A DNA stretch of 43,394 nt from an uncultured Geobacter sp. (GCA_903925075.1 CAIYDQ010000201.1:1-43394); one strand, 5' to 3'; shown: positions 17,980-27,216, numbered from the stretch's first letter. The notes: generated by a model not told the origin, from the sequence alone. A program made the numbers and translations.

Positions 17980-18342
17980 ATGTTGAAAGCAGAACACAAA
18001 AGCTTTGCCACACCGGACGAAGCCAGGACCTTTCCGCTTGGAAAACTGGAATTGGTGACCATAGGCGGAGCCACGGTTGGCCGCGTCACGCTGGAGCCGG
18101 GCTGGCGCTGGTCCAGTTCGGTGAAGCCGATCGCCAACACCTTGAGCTGCGAGGCCGCGCACTTTCAGTACCACATCTCCGGCACGCTCAGGGTGGCGAT
18201 GGACGACGGCAAGGAGTTTGATTGCAAAGCCGGCGACCTGTCGCTGCTGCCGACCGGGCACGATGCCTGGGTGGTTGGAGACGAACCGGTGGTTGTGGTC
18301 GACTTTCAGGGGATGCTTGACTATGCCAGGCGCACCGGCTAA
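17980..18342 (+). CDS. cupin-domain protein
   Basis: Small single-domain cupin of 120 residues, no signal peptide. The double-stranded beta-helix core is seen in GGATVGRVTLEPGWRWSS, HFQYHISGTLRVAMDDG and AGDLSLLPTGHDAWVVGDEPVV, but the full metal-binding His set is not clearly kept, so a redox or enzymatic role is uncertain. It has a good Shine-Dalgarno (AAGGAGAAAGGC). Its stop overlaps the ATG of the SCO1 gene, so it belongs to the oxidase operon and may be regulatory or sensory. No specific function is assigned. Confidence 0.85.
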   Translation: MLKAEHKSFATPDEARTFPLGKLELVTIGGATVGRVTLEPGWRWSSSVKPIANTLSCEAAHFQYHISGTLRVAMDDGKEFDCKAGDLSLLPTGHDAWVVGDEPVVVVDFQGMLDYARRTG

Positions 18343-19211
18343 TGCCAAACGTCGCAGCGGTCAACCTGCCGCCTCCTCGCTGGCGCCAAAAGGCGGCGCT
18401 GACGCTGACGTTGGCGGCGCTCGCCCGGGCGGCTTTGCTGCCGTCCACTGCGCGGGCGCACGACCCGCAGGATCGGGTGTTCGACCAGGTCGCAGTCAAG
18501 GAGCGGCTGGGCGAGCTGATCCCGACAGAACTCCCCTTTTACGATCAAACAGGCTCGGCCGTGCAGCTTTCCCGGTATTTCACCGGGGGCCCGGTCATCC
18601 TTACGCTCAACTACTACGCCTGCCCGACCCTTTGCCCGCTGGTTTTCCGCAACCTGGCAGGCAACATCGGCAAACTGGGGAACCTGCGCGTCGGCAGGGA
18701 TTTTCGGGTGGTAACGGTCAGCATCGACCCGGAGGAGACCCGGGCCAGAGCGGCGGACAAATCCGCGAAAACCTACGCCATGCTCAGCACGACGCCGAAT
18801 CCGGGGGAGGCATGGCCTTTTCTGCTGGGAAGCCGCGCCGCGATCGACCGGCTGACTGAAAGCGTCGGAGTCAGCTACCGCCGTATCGGCGACAACGACT
18901 TCGCCCATCCCAATGTCGTCATCATCGTCACACCCGCGGGGAGAATATCGCGCTACCTGTACGGAGTGGAACTGGCGCCTCAGGACCTGAAACTGGCGCT
19001 GATCGAAGCCAGTGAAGGGCGCATCGGCGCCGCCACCATCCTGAACAGGGCGATTCTCTACTGTTTTCACTACGACCCGGTAGGCAGGAGATACGTGCTG
19101 TTCGCTTCTCGCATCATGACCGGGTCGATGCTGGGAGTACTGATACTGACCGCCGGACTGCTGAGCGTGCTTTGGAAAAAGGAAAAAGGGAAAAGGCGCA
19201 ATTTAAGCTAA
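18342..19211 (+). CDS. SCO1/SenC-family copper chaperone for cytochrome oxidase
   Basis: Thioredoxin-fold protein that normally delivers copper to the CuA site of oxidase subunit II. It has 289 residues: an N-terminal hydrophobic export or anchor segment (about 17-38, ending STARA), a copper-binding CPTLC motif (Cys94, Cys98), and the third ligand His189 in NDFAHPNVVIIV. An unusual C-terminal transmembrane segment lies at about 255-280, followed by a basic tail. It is translationally coupled to the cupin gene. Its presence beside an operon lacking subunit II, its expected client, is notable. Confidence 0.92.
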   Translation: MPNVAAVNLPPPRWRQKAALTLTLAALARAALLPSTARAHDPQDRVFDQVAVKERLGELIPTELPFYDQTGSAVQLSRYFTGGPVILTLNYYACPTLCPLVFRNLAGNIGKLGNLRVGRDFRVVTVSIDPEETRARAADKSAKTYAMLSTTPNPGEAWPFLLGSRAAIDRLTESVGVSYRRIGDNDFAHPNVVIIVTPAGRISRYLYGVELAPQDLKLALIEASEGRIGAATILNRAILYCFHYDPVGRRYVLFASRIMTGSMLGVLILTAGLLSVLWKKEKGKRRNLS

Positions 19212-19277
19212 GAGCAAAGCATTCGCCACGGAGAAAATCCGAGTAAATCGGAGCAGGTATTCATTTAAGGGGAAAGC

Positions 19278-20708
19278 ATGCCGGATTTAAGCGCCCTGAA
19301 CGGAGGCGAAGCCTCGCTGGCGAGCCATGATGTGGATGCCGTCTTCATCATCCCGGCCATTCCCTCGTCCCTGGGCAACTTTTTCATTCCCCTTTTGATC
19401 GGCGCCCGCGACGTGGCCTTCCCGCGGCTCAACCTTTTCAGCTACTGGATTTTCCTGGCCGGCATCGCGGTGACCCTCTTCTCGCTGCTGCAACCGATCG
19501 ACACCGGCTGGACCTTCTATACCCCCTACTCCGCCCAGAGCAGCGCCGCCGTCACCACGCTCTGCCTCGGCCTCTTCCTGGTCGGCATGTCCTCCATCCT
19601 CACCGGCCTCAATTTCATCGTCACCATCCACACCATGCGCGCGCCGGGCATGAACTGGTACCGCATGCCGCTGTTCATCTGGGCCATGTACGCGACCAGC
19701 GTTATCCAGGTGCTCTCGACGCCGGTGATCGGCATAACCTTCATCCTGCTGGCCGCCGAGCGGCTGTTCGGAGTCGGCTTCTTCGACCCGGCCAAAGGGG
19801 GCGACCCGCTGTTGTTCCAGCATTTCTTCTGGTTCTATTCGCATCCGGTGGTGTACGTGATGATTCTCCCCGCCATGGGGATCATCTCCGAGGTGGCGCC
19901 GGTCTTCTCCCGAAAGCCGATCTTCGGCTACCGCGCCATCGCCTACTCGGCGCTCGCCATCGCCTTCATCGGCTTTCTGGTCTGGGGACACCACATGTTC
20001 GTAAGCGGCATGTCCACGGTGGCGGGCGTGATCTTCTCCTTTCTCACCTTCTTCGTGGCGGTGCCGACCGGCATCAAGATCTTCAACTGGATCGCCACCC
20101 TCTACCGCGGTTCGATCACGCTCGATTCGCCCATGCTCTACGCGCTCACCTTCATCTTTCTCTTCATCATCGGCGGCCTGACCGGGCTCTTCCTCGGCTC
20201 GCTGGCGACCGACGTGCACGTGCACGACACCTACTTCCTGGTGGCCCATTTCCACTACACCATGATGGGGGGGACGGTGATGGGACTCTTCGCCGGGTTG
20301 CACTACTGGTACCCGAAGGTGACCGGCCGCATGCTGAACGAAAACTGGGCGAAGAACGCCTGGTGGCTGATCGTCACCGGTTTCAACGTCACCTTCTTTC
20401 CCATGTTCATCCTCGGCATGCAGGGAATGCCGAGGCGTTATGCGGAGTATCCGGCCAAGTACCAGCCGCTCAACGTGGTCGCCACCGTGGGCTCCTGGTT
20501 TCTTGCCGTCGGCATCCTCATCATGTTCGCCAACTTCATCCGCTCCCTGCGAAACGGCGCCCCCGCCCCCGCCAATCCCTGGCGAGGGCTCACCCTGGAA
20601 TGGAGCATCCCCTCGCCTCCCGAGACGGAGAACTTCACGGAGATCCCCACGGTGACCGATTGGCCCTACAGCTACGGCAAGAAAACGAGGCACGATCGTG
20701 GCAAGTAA
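19278..20708 (+). CDS. ctaD: cytochrome c oxidase subunit I, N-terminally truncated, probable coxB/ctaD deletion fusion
   Basis: Catalytic heme-copper subunit lacking its N-terminus: 476 residues against the usual 520-560. Retained motifs are YSHPVVY (His189, Tyr193 crosslink pair; A2-type without the channel Glu), WGHHM (CuB His238-239) and VAHFHY (heme a3 His324, heme a His326). From [20 protein letters not shown] (24-43) onward it matches subunit I. Helix I and the first half of helix II, with the other heme a axial His, are missing. Residues 11-23 ([13 protein letters not shown]) look instead like the N-terminus of subunit II before its first helix. A good AAGGGG site precedes the ATG. 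Probably non-functional as an oxidase. Confidence 0.85.
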   Translation: MPDLSALNGGEASLASHDVDAVFIIPAIPSSLGNFFIPLLIGARDVAFPRLNLFSYWIFLAGIAVTLFSLLQPIDTGWTFYTPYSAQSSAAVTTLCLGLFLVGMSSILTGLNFIVTIHTMRAPGMNWYRMPLFIWAMYATSVIQVLSTPVIGITFILLAAERLFGVGFFDPAKGGDPLLFQHFFWFYSHPVVYVMILPAMGIISEVAPVFSRKPIFGYRAIAYSALAIAFIGFLVWGHHMFVSGMSTVAGVIFSFLTFFVAVPTGIKIFNWIATLYRGSITLDSPMLYALTFIFLFIIGGLTGLFLGSLATDVHVHDTYFLVAHFHYTMMGGTVMGLFAGLHYWYPKVTGRMLNENWAKNAWWLIVTGFNVTFFPMFILGMQGMPRRYAEYPAKYQPLNVVATVGSWFLAVGILIMFANFIRSLRNGAPAPANPWRGLTLEWSIPSPPETENFTEIPTVTDWPYSYGKKTRHDRGK

Positions 20709-21279
20709 ACACAAGGCGCATAAAGGCGCGCCGGTATCGGCAAGGCTCGGCATCTGGGCCTTTCTCGCCACCGAACTGCTCCTTTTCGGCGGGCTGTTCA
20801 CGGTCTACGCCGTGTTCCGCCTCTCCTATCCGGATCTTTTCCACGTGCAGCACCTGAAGCTCAACCGCATCATGGGCGCGCTGAACACCGTGCTGCTTTT
20901 GACCAGCAGCCTCAGCATGGCGATCGGCATCGCGGCCATCAGGCAGGGGCGGCAACGGATCTTGAAGATCGCCCTGGCCGTCACCCTGGCGCTGGCGGCG
21001 GGTTTTCTCTGCATCAAGTACTTCGAATGGAGCGAGGACTTCGGCCACGGCCTGTATCCGGCCAGCAACCTGTTCTTCGGGCTTTACTTCATGATGACCG
21101 GCCTGCACGGTCTCCACGTCCTTTTCGGCATGCTGGTGATGGTCTGGCTGCTGCTGCGCGCGCAACGGGGCGAATTTTCCGCCGACTACAACACGCCGGT
21201 GGAGATCACCGGGCTTTACTGGCATTTCGTGGACCTGGTATGGATCTACCTGTTTCCTCTTCTCTACCTGATCGGCTGA
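20698..21279 (+). CDS. ctaE: cytochrome c oxidase subunit III
   Basis: Inner-membrane oxidase subunit of 193 residues with about five helices. It includes [39 protein letters not shown] and the C-terminal [18 protein letters not shown] that defines the family. The short five-helix form is common in bacterial caa3/coo3 operons. It starts at GTG with GAGG upstream and overlaps the ctaD stop by 11 bases. It appears intact, unlike subunit I. Confidence 0.95.
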   Translation: MASKHKAHKGAPVSARLGIWAFLATELLLFGGLFTVYAVFRLSYPDLFHVQHLKLNRIMGALNTVLLLTSSLSMAIGIAAIRQGRQRILKIALAVTLALAAGFLCIKYFEWSEDFGHGLYPASNLFFGLYFMMTGLHGLHVLFGMLVMVWLLLRAQRGEFSADYNTPVEITGLYWHFVDLVWIYLFPLLYLIG

Positions 21280-21286
21280 GGTGACC

Positions 21287-21550
21287 ATGTCGGCATACAA
21301 AAATTACCTGATTGTCTGGGCGACGCTGCTTGTGCTGACCGCTATAACAGTGGGAGTCTCGTTGTTGAACCTTGGCCTCTGGAACGCAGGCGTAGCGCTC
21401 GGCATCGCGTCCGTAAAAGCGGCCCTGGTGGCGCTCTACTTCATGCATCTGCGCCACGAGATCAAGCTGGTACTGGGATTCGCCCTCTTCCCGTTGCTGA
21501 TACTGGCTCTGATCATCATTGGAACGCTTACCGACACGCTTTACCGATAA
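21287..21550 (+). CDS. cytochrome c oxidase subunit IV-like small membrane protein
   Basis: A protein of 87 residues with three hydrophobic segments, of the prokaryotic COX4/CyoD-like type: YKNYLIVWATLLVLTAITVG, then a middle helix with SVKAALVALYFMHLRHE, then a C-terminal helix. The ATG at 21287 is chosen over the GTG at 21281 because GAGG (21278-21281) is then spaced five bases away. It lies 7 bases after subunit III and helps assemble or stabilise the oxidase core. Confidence 0.9.
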   Translation: MSAYKNYLIVWATLLVLTAITVGVSLLNLGLWNAGVALGIASVKAALVALYFMHLRHEIKLVLGFALFPLLILALIIIGTLTDTLYR

Positions 21551-21621
21551 CGGGGAACGCCCTGACGGGATGAAGATCCGAACGACCAACCAATGAAAGA
21601 TAGTAAGCAGGAGGACCGACC

Positions 21622-22068
21622 ATGAACAAGCTCTTTAGGACCAACGAAAGCGTGGCGGGGCTGATTCTCAGGGTGGCGCTCGGCGTGGTCATGTTTCCCC
21701 ACGGCGCCCAGAAACTGCTGGGCTGGTTCGGCGGCCCCGGGTACGGCCCCGCCATGGCCATGTTCACCGACAAGATGCATATCCCGGCAGCGCTCGCCGT
21801 GCTGGTCATCGTCGCCGAATCCTTCGGCGCCCTCGGCCTGATACTGGGCCTCTTCACCAGGCTCGCCGCCTTCGGCATCTCGTGCGATATGATCGGCGCC
21901 GTCGTCCTGGTGCACTGGCGCAACGGCTTTTTCATGAACTGGATGGGGAAGCAGGCAGGCGAAGGTTTCGAATACCACCTGCTGGTCATCGCCATCAGTC
22001 TGGTGCTCATGATAACCGGCGCCGGGCGCTGGTCGGTCGACCACGCCATCGCGAAGAATATCAGCTAA
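21622..22068 (+). CDS. DoxX-family membrane protein
   Basis: A 148-residue protein with four predicted helices, containing LILRVALGVVMFPHGAQKLL and VIVAESFGALGLILGLFTRL, typical of DoxX. AGGAGG precedes the ATG. DoxX proteins were first linked to a terminal quinol oxidase, but the role of most members is unknown. The oxidase-operon position supports a respiratory association but does not prove it. Confidence 0.9.
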   Translation: MNKLFRTNESVAGLILRVALGVVMFPHGAQKLLGWFGGPGYGPAMAMFTDKMHIPAALAVLVIVAESFGALGLILGLFTRLAAFGISCDMIGAVVLVHWRNGFFMNWMGKQAGEGFEYHLLVIAISLVLMITGAGRWSVDHAIAKNIS

Positions 22069-22118
22069 CGGCGGGAGCGCCGCTTTGATGGCAGGAGGTT
22101 TTTCTAGGGAGGTGCCAC

Positions 22119-22982
22119 ATGCTCGGCAAGATCACTGCTGGACTGTTCTTCATCCTGCTCATCTGGGGAAATCTGGTGGCCGGCATGCACGCCGGCACGG
22201 CCTGCCCGGACTGGCCTCTGTGCGAGGGGAAGCTGCTGCCGCCGCTGCGCATCGACGTCTGGATGGAGTTCCTGCATCGCATATTGGCCGCCCTGGCGGC
22301 GTTCTTTCTGCTGGCGCTGGCTCGCCGAAGGTTCTGGGCCTACAGAGGAGCGCGCAAGGCGATCCCGGTGGCCGCCGTGGCGCTGGTCTGCCTGGAAATC
22401 GCCTTGGGCGGCATCGTGGTGCTGCTGGCGCTCCCCGTGCAACTGACCACGGTGCATTTCATGATCGCTCTCGCCGTTTTCCTGCTGGTGCTCCATATGG
22501 CCTCCTGCGACGGCGAGACCCGCTCCGCTACGCTTTCCTTTTCCGGCTACGCAGGGCTCATTTTCTGCCTGATGGTGCTGATCTTTTCGCAGGCCTCCCT
22601 GGGAGCCTACCTGCGCCACTCCGCCGCCGGCCTTGCCTGTCCCGACTTCCCGACCTGCCGGGGGGAGTTGATCCCCTCGTTGTGGGACGCCGCCACCGCC
22701 GTCAATTTCAGCCACCGCCTGCTCGCCCTGGGAACGTTCTGCAGCGTCGCGCTGCTCTACTTAGCCTCCTTGCTCGACAAGCGCCTAACCGGCCTGCACG
22801 GGCGACTTTTGACGCTGGCCTGCCTGGTGGCGCTTCAGATCGGCGTCGGCGCCCTGGTGGTTAAATCGGGCCTGAGTTATCCGATCACCTCGCTGCACCT
22901 GGCGTTGACTCTGGCGATAATCGGCGCGAGTCTGAGAGCTTGGCTCTCTCAGACGCGACAAAGCGAAAGGGTCGGCAAATGA
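22119..22982 (+). CDS. ctaA: heme A synthase (COX15/CtaA family)
   Basis: Integral membrane enzyme converting heme O to heme A. It has 287 residues with about eight helices in two four-helix halves. The first half has the Cys pair in ACPDWPLC (Cys29, Cys35) and FLHR (His53). The second half repeats the pattern with ACPDFPTC and FSHR. GGAGGT lies upstream. Its stop overlaps the ctaB start as ATGA. Presence of ctaA indicates that the operon was built for an a-type oxidase. Confidence 0.93.
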   Translation: MLGKITAGLFFILLIWGNLVAGMHAGTACPDWPLCEGKLLPPLRIDVWMEFLHRILAALAAFFLLALARRRFWAYRGARKAIPVAAVALVCLEIALGGIVVLLALPVQLTTVHFMIALAVFLLVLHMASCDGETRSATLSFSGYAGLIFCLMVLIFSQASLGAYLRHSAAGLACPDFPTCRGELIPSLWDAATAVNFSHRLLALGTFCSVALLYLASLLDKRLTGLHGRLLTLACLVALQIGVGALVVKSGLSYPITSLHLALTLAIIGASLRAWLSQTRQSERVGK

Positions 22983-23884
22983 TTGGGACCGCTGCCGGAA
23001 ATGGAGTGCCTTTGAAGCTTTCCGCGACGCTTGCCGAGGCGTGCGGGGCGCTGCTGGTGCTGGCAAAGCCCGGCATAGTGGTCGCGGTCTCCCTAACAGG
23101 CTTTACCGGCATGGTGGTGGCTGGCAGGGGGTTGCCCGAGGCGGTGACCGGAATGGCCTGCCTGATCAGCCTGCTGCTGATGGCGGCCGGTTCGGCTATC
23201 ATCAACAACGTCCTGGATCGGGACATGGACAGGAAGATGGCGCGGCTGACGGCGCGAAGCGCGGCGCTCCAACAGCTCGGCGCCGGGCCTGCCGTAGCGG
23301 CCGCCATCGTCCTGCTCGGCTCGGCGGCGGCGGTCGCTTCCTCTTTCTTGAACTGGCGGGCGACCTTGCTGCTTGTTGCCGCTGCTTTAAGTTACACGCT
23401 TTACTACACGCTGTTTCTGAAACGCCAGACCCCGTGGGCGGCGCTCTTGGGCGGCCTGCCCGGCGCGCTGCCGATCCTGATCGGACAAGCGTCGGTAACG
23501 GCGCAGCCGGATGCCGGGAGCCTGACGCTCCTGCTGATCATGCTCATCTGGCAACCACCCCACTTTTGGCTGCTTTCGCTGTCCCATAAAGAAGATTACC
23601 GGGCGGCGGGTGTGCCCATACTGCCGCTGGCAAAAGGCGACCGGTACACCAGGGTTTGCATCTATCTGGGGGTATGCGCGCTGGCGCCGATGAGCCTGCT
23701 GCTCGGCTTCGGCGGCCCCTGCTCGGGCGCGGCCACCTCCTGCGCCGTGGTGCTCGGCGGATTTTACCTGCTGGCCTGCCGCTATTTCCTGGCCGCGCGC
23801 CTCAACTACCGTGCCGCTTTCAGGGCGTCCATTCTTTATCTGCTGCTGCTCTTCTCGGTGATTGTTGCCGACCTCTGGTGGTGA
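22979..23884 (+). CDS. ctaB: protoheme IX farnesyltransferase (heme O synthase)
   Basis: UbiA-superfamily prenyltransferase making heme O from heme B, 301 residues from the ATG at 22979. That ATG is preferred over an upstream in-frame TTG because it overlaps the ctaA stop and has AAAGGG upstream. The first Asp-rich motif is NNVLDRDMDRKM; the second region contains SHKEDYRAAGVPILPL. About nine helices are visible. It supplies the substrate of CtaA. Confidence 0.94.
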   Translation: MIGTAAGNGVPLKLSATLAEACGALLVLAKPGIVVAVSLTGFTGMVVAGRGLPEAVTGMACLISLLLMAAGSAIINNVLDRDMDRKMARLTARSAALQQLGAGPAVAAAIVLLGSAAAVASSFLNWRATLLLVAAALSYTLYYTLFLKRQTPWAALLGGLPGALPILIGQASVTAQPDAGSLTLLLIMLIWQPPHFWLLSLSHKEDYRAAGVPILPLAKGDRYTRVCIYLGVCALAPMSLLLGFGGPCSGAATSCAVVLGGFYLLACRYFLAARLNYRAAFRASILYLLLLFSVIVADLWW

Positions 23885-23901
23885 GAGGTTGTGAGACCAT
23901 C

Positions 23902-23946
23902 TGGGAAGTATGGGAATCATGGGAAGTATGGGAAATATGGGAATAC
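23902..23946. repeat. 9-bp tandem repeat, five units
   Basis: Five imperfect 9-base units of the form TGGGAANNA lie between ctaB and the next small gene. Such arrays can vary in copy number by slippage. The sequence is not in an assigned coding region. Confidence 0.8.
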
Positions 23947-23967
23947 AATTCATAAAAGGAGACGGTC

Positions 23968-24159
23968 ATGACGAAATTCTATGATGCTAAGGACGATAAG
24001 GATCTGGCGCGGGTCGAGGCGGTGCTGCGGAAGGGGGGGATCGAGTACAATCTTGCGGCAACGCCGACGGGAGCCGGGATCGGCAAGCAGATACAGGTAG
24101 CTGAGGAGGATGTTCCAAAGGCCGAAGAACTCTTGCTGCAAACCACCGCAAAAAGGTGA
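23968..24159 (+). CDS. DUF2007-type small protein
   Basis: A 63-residue soluble protein with AAAGGAGA ahead of the ATG. The pattern KFYDAKDDKDLARVEAVLRK, then GIEY, then QIQVAEEDVPKAEELL fits the small alpha/beta fold of DUF2007 ('putative signal transducing protein'), often fused or adjacent to other domains. No function is known. It may be cotranscribed with ctaB, 83 bases upstream, across the tandem repeat. Confidence 0.75.
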   Translation: MTKFYDAKDDKDLARVEAVLRKGGIEYNLAATPTGAGIGKQIQVAEEDVPKAEELLLQTTAKR

Positions 24160-24173
24160 AGGCGCGGCTGTTG

Positions 24174-24569
24174 CTACCCCAAGGGGCGGTCCGAATGGGC
24201 ATCGGCTGAAAAGGCCGTCACGCTCTCAACCCTGACCTCGAGCCGCCACTGCACCTGCGGCAGCCCAGGAGGCTCTTGGCCAGGCAAAAAACCGTCGATC
24301 ACCGCCGTATCCTCGGTTTTTTCCACCCGACCGGAGAATTGGTAGCCGTTTCCCGTGGCAGGATCGACAATAGCCACGGCGACTTTGCCGTTCTCCTGCA
24401 GATTTTGCAGCGTCGTCCGACAAAACCAGGCCTCGAAAACGAGCCGGTCGGGATCGACGGCGCAGACGCCCCTGCCGGCGGCGATGTGGGGGGTGCCTTT
24501 GGCGTCGGAGGTGGCGACAAAAGCGTGCCCTACCCTTTCAGCGAAACTTTTTATCCCTTCCGTGATCAT
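24174..24569 (-). CDS. pyridoxamine 5'-phosphate oxidase-like (FMN split-barrel) protein
   Basis: A 131-residue protein: MITEGIKSFAERVGHAFVAT, SDAKGTPHIAAGRGV and KVAVAIVDPATGNGYQFSGR follow the split-barrel flavin-binding pattern of PNPOx-like proteins. The start at 24569 has AAGGAGAT nine bases upstream. An in-frame extension to 24869 exists but is low-quality Arg-rich sequence and is rejected. The gene is convergent with the DUF2007 gene, 14 bases apart. The physiological substrate is unknown. Confidence 0.87.
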   Translation of the reverse strand: MITEGIKSFAERVGHAFVATSDAKGTPHIAAGRGVCAVDPDRLVFEAWFCRTTLQNLQENGKVAVAIVDPATGNGYQFSGRVEKTEDTAVIDGFLPGQEPPGLPQVQWRLEVRVESVTAFSADAHSDRPLG

Positions 24570-24939
24570 GTCGATATATCTCCTTTTACCGATGCGAAGC
24601 AACCGGCGATGCCAGCGCAACCGAATCGGCCACCTGCGCGAAGGGTGCCGATCCCGGCTGACCGGCTGGGTTGCCGTGACAGGGCGACCGGTCGCGTCCG
24701 GCTCCTCGCTCCCAGCCGACCCATCTGCCTGGACAATCGTCGATTCCATCCTGGTCTCTCCTCGCCTGCACCGGTTGTTTCTACGCTGCTCGCGCATCTG
24801 GTTGCTGCGACCGGTCTTTCCTCCTCTGCTTTCGCGCGCTTGACATCGCGTCAAACAATCCCGGCGCAAACCATAAGTGTTGTAGCATTCAGCAAACGAT
24901 AGTCAAGAGCCAGAAGCTTGCAAGGTCGCAGAATCAGGA
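24570..24939. other. intergenic stretch upstream of the PNPOx-like gene
   Basis: 370 bases without a supported gene. It contains a TTGAC-N5-GTCAA palindrome at 24840-24854, about 270 bases upstream of the PNPOx-like start, which might be an operator. Nothing else is recognised. Confidence 0.5.
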
Positions 24940-26895
24940 TCAAGATCGTGGAGCGCCCTGATTATCATCCATTTTCAAGGAGGTCAGGGCGATAATCACT
25001 ACCGCTTCGTCCTTCCCTTTAACCTTGACCGCGTCCAGCTCCCGCACCTCGACATGACCGATCCGGCCGCTTTCGACCAGTTGGGAAATGCCGGCGTAGG
25101 TGCCGTCGGTGATCAAGATCCTTGAGTGGTACTCGCGCGTCAGTTTTTCCACCCGGGCCGCGATGTTGACGTGGTTACCGATGGCCGTGTAATCCATCTT
25201 CTTGCCGGGCAGACCGATGTTGCCGATCAGCACCTCCCCGGTGTTGATGCCAATGCCGCAATCGACCACGTCGCGCCCCTCGGCGCGCCATATCTCCTGC
25301 ATCTGGTTCAAGCGGTCAGACATGTGCAGCGCGCAGCGGACGGCGAGTTCGGCATGGTCCGGCTGGTCGAGCGGCGCCCCCCAGATGGCCATGATTTCGT
25401 CCCCCACGAATTTGTCCATGGTGCCGTCCCAATGGAAGATGATCTCCGCCATCTCCTTGTAGTATTCGTTGAGCATGGCGACCACCTTTTCGGGAGGAAG
25501 CCGTTCCGACAGGGTGGTGAAGCCGATCATGTCGGAGAAGAGAATGGTGGCCACCCGCCGCTCTCCGCCCAGGCCCAGCTTCTCGGGATGGTTGATCAGC
25601 GTCTCGACGATCTTCGGCGACACGTAGCTGGAAAACATCGCCCTGATCTCCTTGGCCCGCCTTTCTTCGATGAACAGTTTGCTGGTGGTCTGGGTGGCGA
25701 CGATCACCAGCATGTTCAGGGTCGGGTAGAGAAGATTGATCCAGATGTTGAGATAGATCAACAGGCCGCAGGAAAGGACGAAATAAAAAGCTATCAGGCC
25801 AAAGCCGAGGGCCACTCCCCTGCTTGCCTTCAGGCGCGGCAGGAGCAGCGTCAGCAGCAGACTGGCGATCAGGATGGAGGCCAGCTCGAAGACTCCCGGA
25901 CTCTTCCTGATGAAGTTGTTTTGCAGGATGTTCTGCACGACGTTGGCGTTTACCTCCACGCCCGCCATGTCGGCCGAAAAAGGGGTCACCTTTTGGTCGT
26001 AGGTGGCCAGCGCGGAGGTCCCCAGGAAGACGATTTTGTCGCGGAACTTTTCCGGCGATACCCTGCCGTTCAGGACGTCCGAGGCGGAAGTATAGGGGAA
26101 GCTTTTCTCCGCGCCCAGGTAGTTGACCAGCACCCGGCCGCTCAAGTCGGTGCCTATGAAACGGTCGCCGAAAGCGACTCCCGAACCGCCCATCAGCGTC
26201 ATCTGCTTCATCGGCAGGCCGCAGGCCAGGCGGGCCACCTGCAGCGGGAAAGCCGGGTAACAATCCTCCCCAAGGTTCACCGACAAGATTTCCCAGCGCA
26301 AGACCCCGTCCAGATCAGGCAATTTGGTGGCGTGTCCCAGGACCGCGCCTGCGGCCAGTTCGGCCAGCGGAGGGTTAACGGAAACAGGCTTTACCGCCCA
26401 GGCCCGCCAATCTATGCCGGGTACGGCCTTGACCTGCAGGAAGGCGGAGTCCCAGAGAAAGTCAGGCGGCGCGGCGGGTTTGACGCTCGGCGCTCCAGGC
26501 TCGGGGGTGATGAAGGCGGTGGCCAGCACCACGTTTCCCGCTTTTTTGACGACGCGCGCCAGCTCGCCATCGCTGGCCGCGTTTTCCTTCTCGGAGTACA
26601 TGATGTCGACGCCGAGTACTTTGGGGTGGCCGTCAGAGATGCGGTCGATCAGGCGGGCCTGAACCGAGCGCGACCACGGCCAGCGCCCGATCTCGGCGAT
26701 GCTTTTTTCGTCCACGACGACGATGGCGATTTGAGGCTGCGGCTGTTTTTGCACCAGGTTTCGCAGCTGCAGGCGCAGGTCGTAGGTCTTGCTTTCCAAG
26801 TGGTCGTTGATCAGCGGCGGGTCGAAAAACTGGAAGAGGAGAAAGGTGCAGAAGGAGCAGAGGGAAATCAGGTAAAAGCTGCGAGTTTTCTTCAA
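24940..26895 (-). CDS. CHASE2-domain adenylate cyclase (class III)
   Basis: Membrane sensor of 651 residues expected to make cAMP. One N-terminal helix (about 8-25) leads to a large extracytoplasmic CHASE2 domain (about 30-330, with IAIVVVDEKSIAEIGRWPWSR and VFLGTSALATYDQKVTPF). Three helices follow (about 335-415), then a cytoplasmic CYCc domain (about 440-620). Metal aspartates lie in FSDMIGF and VGDEIMA. DKFVGD carries the adenine-specifying Lys, and DYTAIGNHVNIAARVEKL completes the site, so adenylate is favoured over guanylate. It lies downstream of, and on the same strand as, a FecR/barrel/lipoprotein operon. Confidence 0.93.
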   Translation of the reverse strand: MKKTRSFYLISLCSFCTFLLFQFFDPPLINDHLESKTYDLRLQLRNLVQKQPQPQIAIVVVDEKSIAEIGRWPWSRSVQARLIDRISDGHPKVLGVDIMYSEKENAASDGELARVVKKAGNVVLATAFITPEPGAPSVKPAAPPDFLWDSAFLQVKAVPGIDWRAWAVKPVSVNPPLAELAAGAVLGHATKLPDLDGVLRWEILSVNLGEDCYPAFPLQVARLACGLPMKQMTLMGGSGVAFGDRFIGTDLSGRVLVNYLGAEKSFPYTSASDVLNGRVSPEKFRDKIVFLGTSALATYDQKVTPFSADMAGVEVNANVVQNILQNNFIRKSPGVFELASILIASLLLTLLLPRLKASRGVALGFGLIAFYFVLSCGLLIYLNIWINLLYPTLNMLVIVATQTTSKLFIEERRAKEIRAMFSSYVSPKIVETLINHPEKLGLGGERRVATILFSDMIGFTTLSERLPPEKVVAMLNEYYKEMAEIIFHWDGTMDKFVGDEIMAIWGAPLDQPDHAELAVRCALHMSDRLNQMQEIWRAEGRDVVDCGIGINTGEVLIGNIGLPGKKMDYTAIGNHVNIAARVEKLTREYHSRILITDGTYAGISQLVESGRIGHVEVRELDAVKVKGKDEAVVIIALTSLKMDDNQGAPRS

Positions 26896-26987
26896 ATGAG
26901 CCTCCGACCTGAACCGGCAAAAACTACTCTAGGGGAGCGGGCGTCTGTTCGACCAGCGGACCCTCCGTTCGTCCCCCCGCGAGGCGC

Positions 26988-27149
26988 ACTGCCGTTAGGG
27001 TAAGCTTGCGCCTTCGTATTTCTCCCCCTCCCTTTATGGGAGGGGGTTGGGGGGAGGGAAAGCTTTTGCGAGCTTTTCACCCTCTCCCCAACCCTCCTCC
27101 ATTGGGGAGGGGGCTTTTGATACGCGTCGATCCTTAACTTAACGGCAGT
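26988..27149. mobile_element. MITE-like element with 10-bp terminal inverted repeats
   Basis: A 162-base element bounded by perfect inverted ends ACTGCCGTTA/TAACGGCAGT, in the 320-base gap between the FecR gene and the cyclase. The interior is made of G/C-rich palindromic blocks such as CTCCCCCTCCC-TTTAT-GGGAGGGGG and a second CCCTCTCCCCAACCCTCCTCC-like block. There is no coding capacity. A target-site duplication was not evident. A core fragment recurs at 7824-7850. Confidence 0.5.
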
Positions 27150-27216
27150 TCCGACGAGAGGGCCATCACCCGATGGCGTTTCACGTCCTGAAGACGAGCA
27201 AGCATTTGCAGCTTCG

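Noticed and set aside
24570-24869. N-terminal extension of the PNPOx-like protein
   Set aside because: The extension is Arg-rich without domain features, and AAGGAGAT sits correctly before the ATG at 24569.
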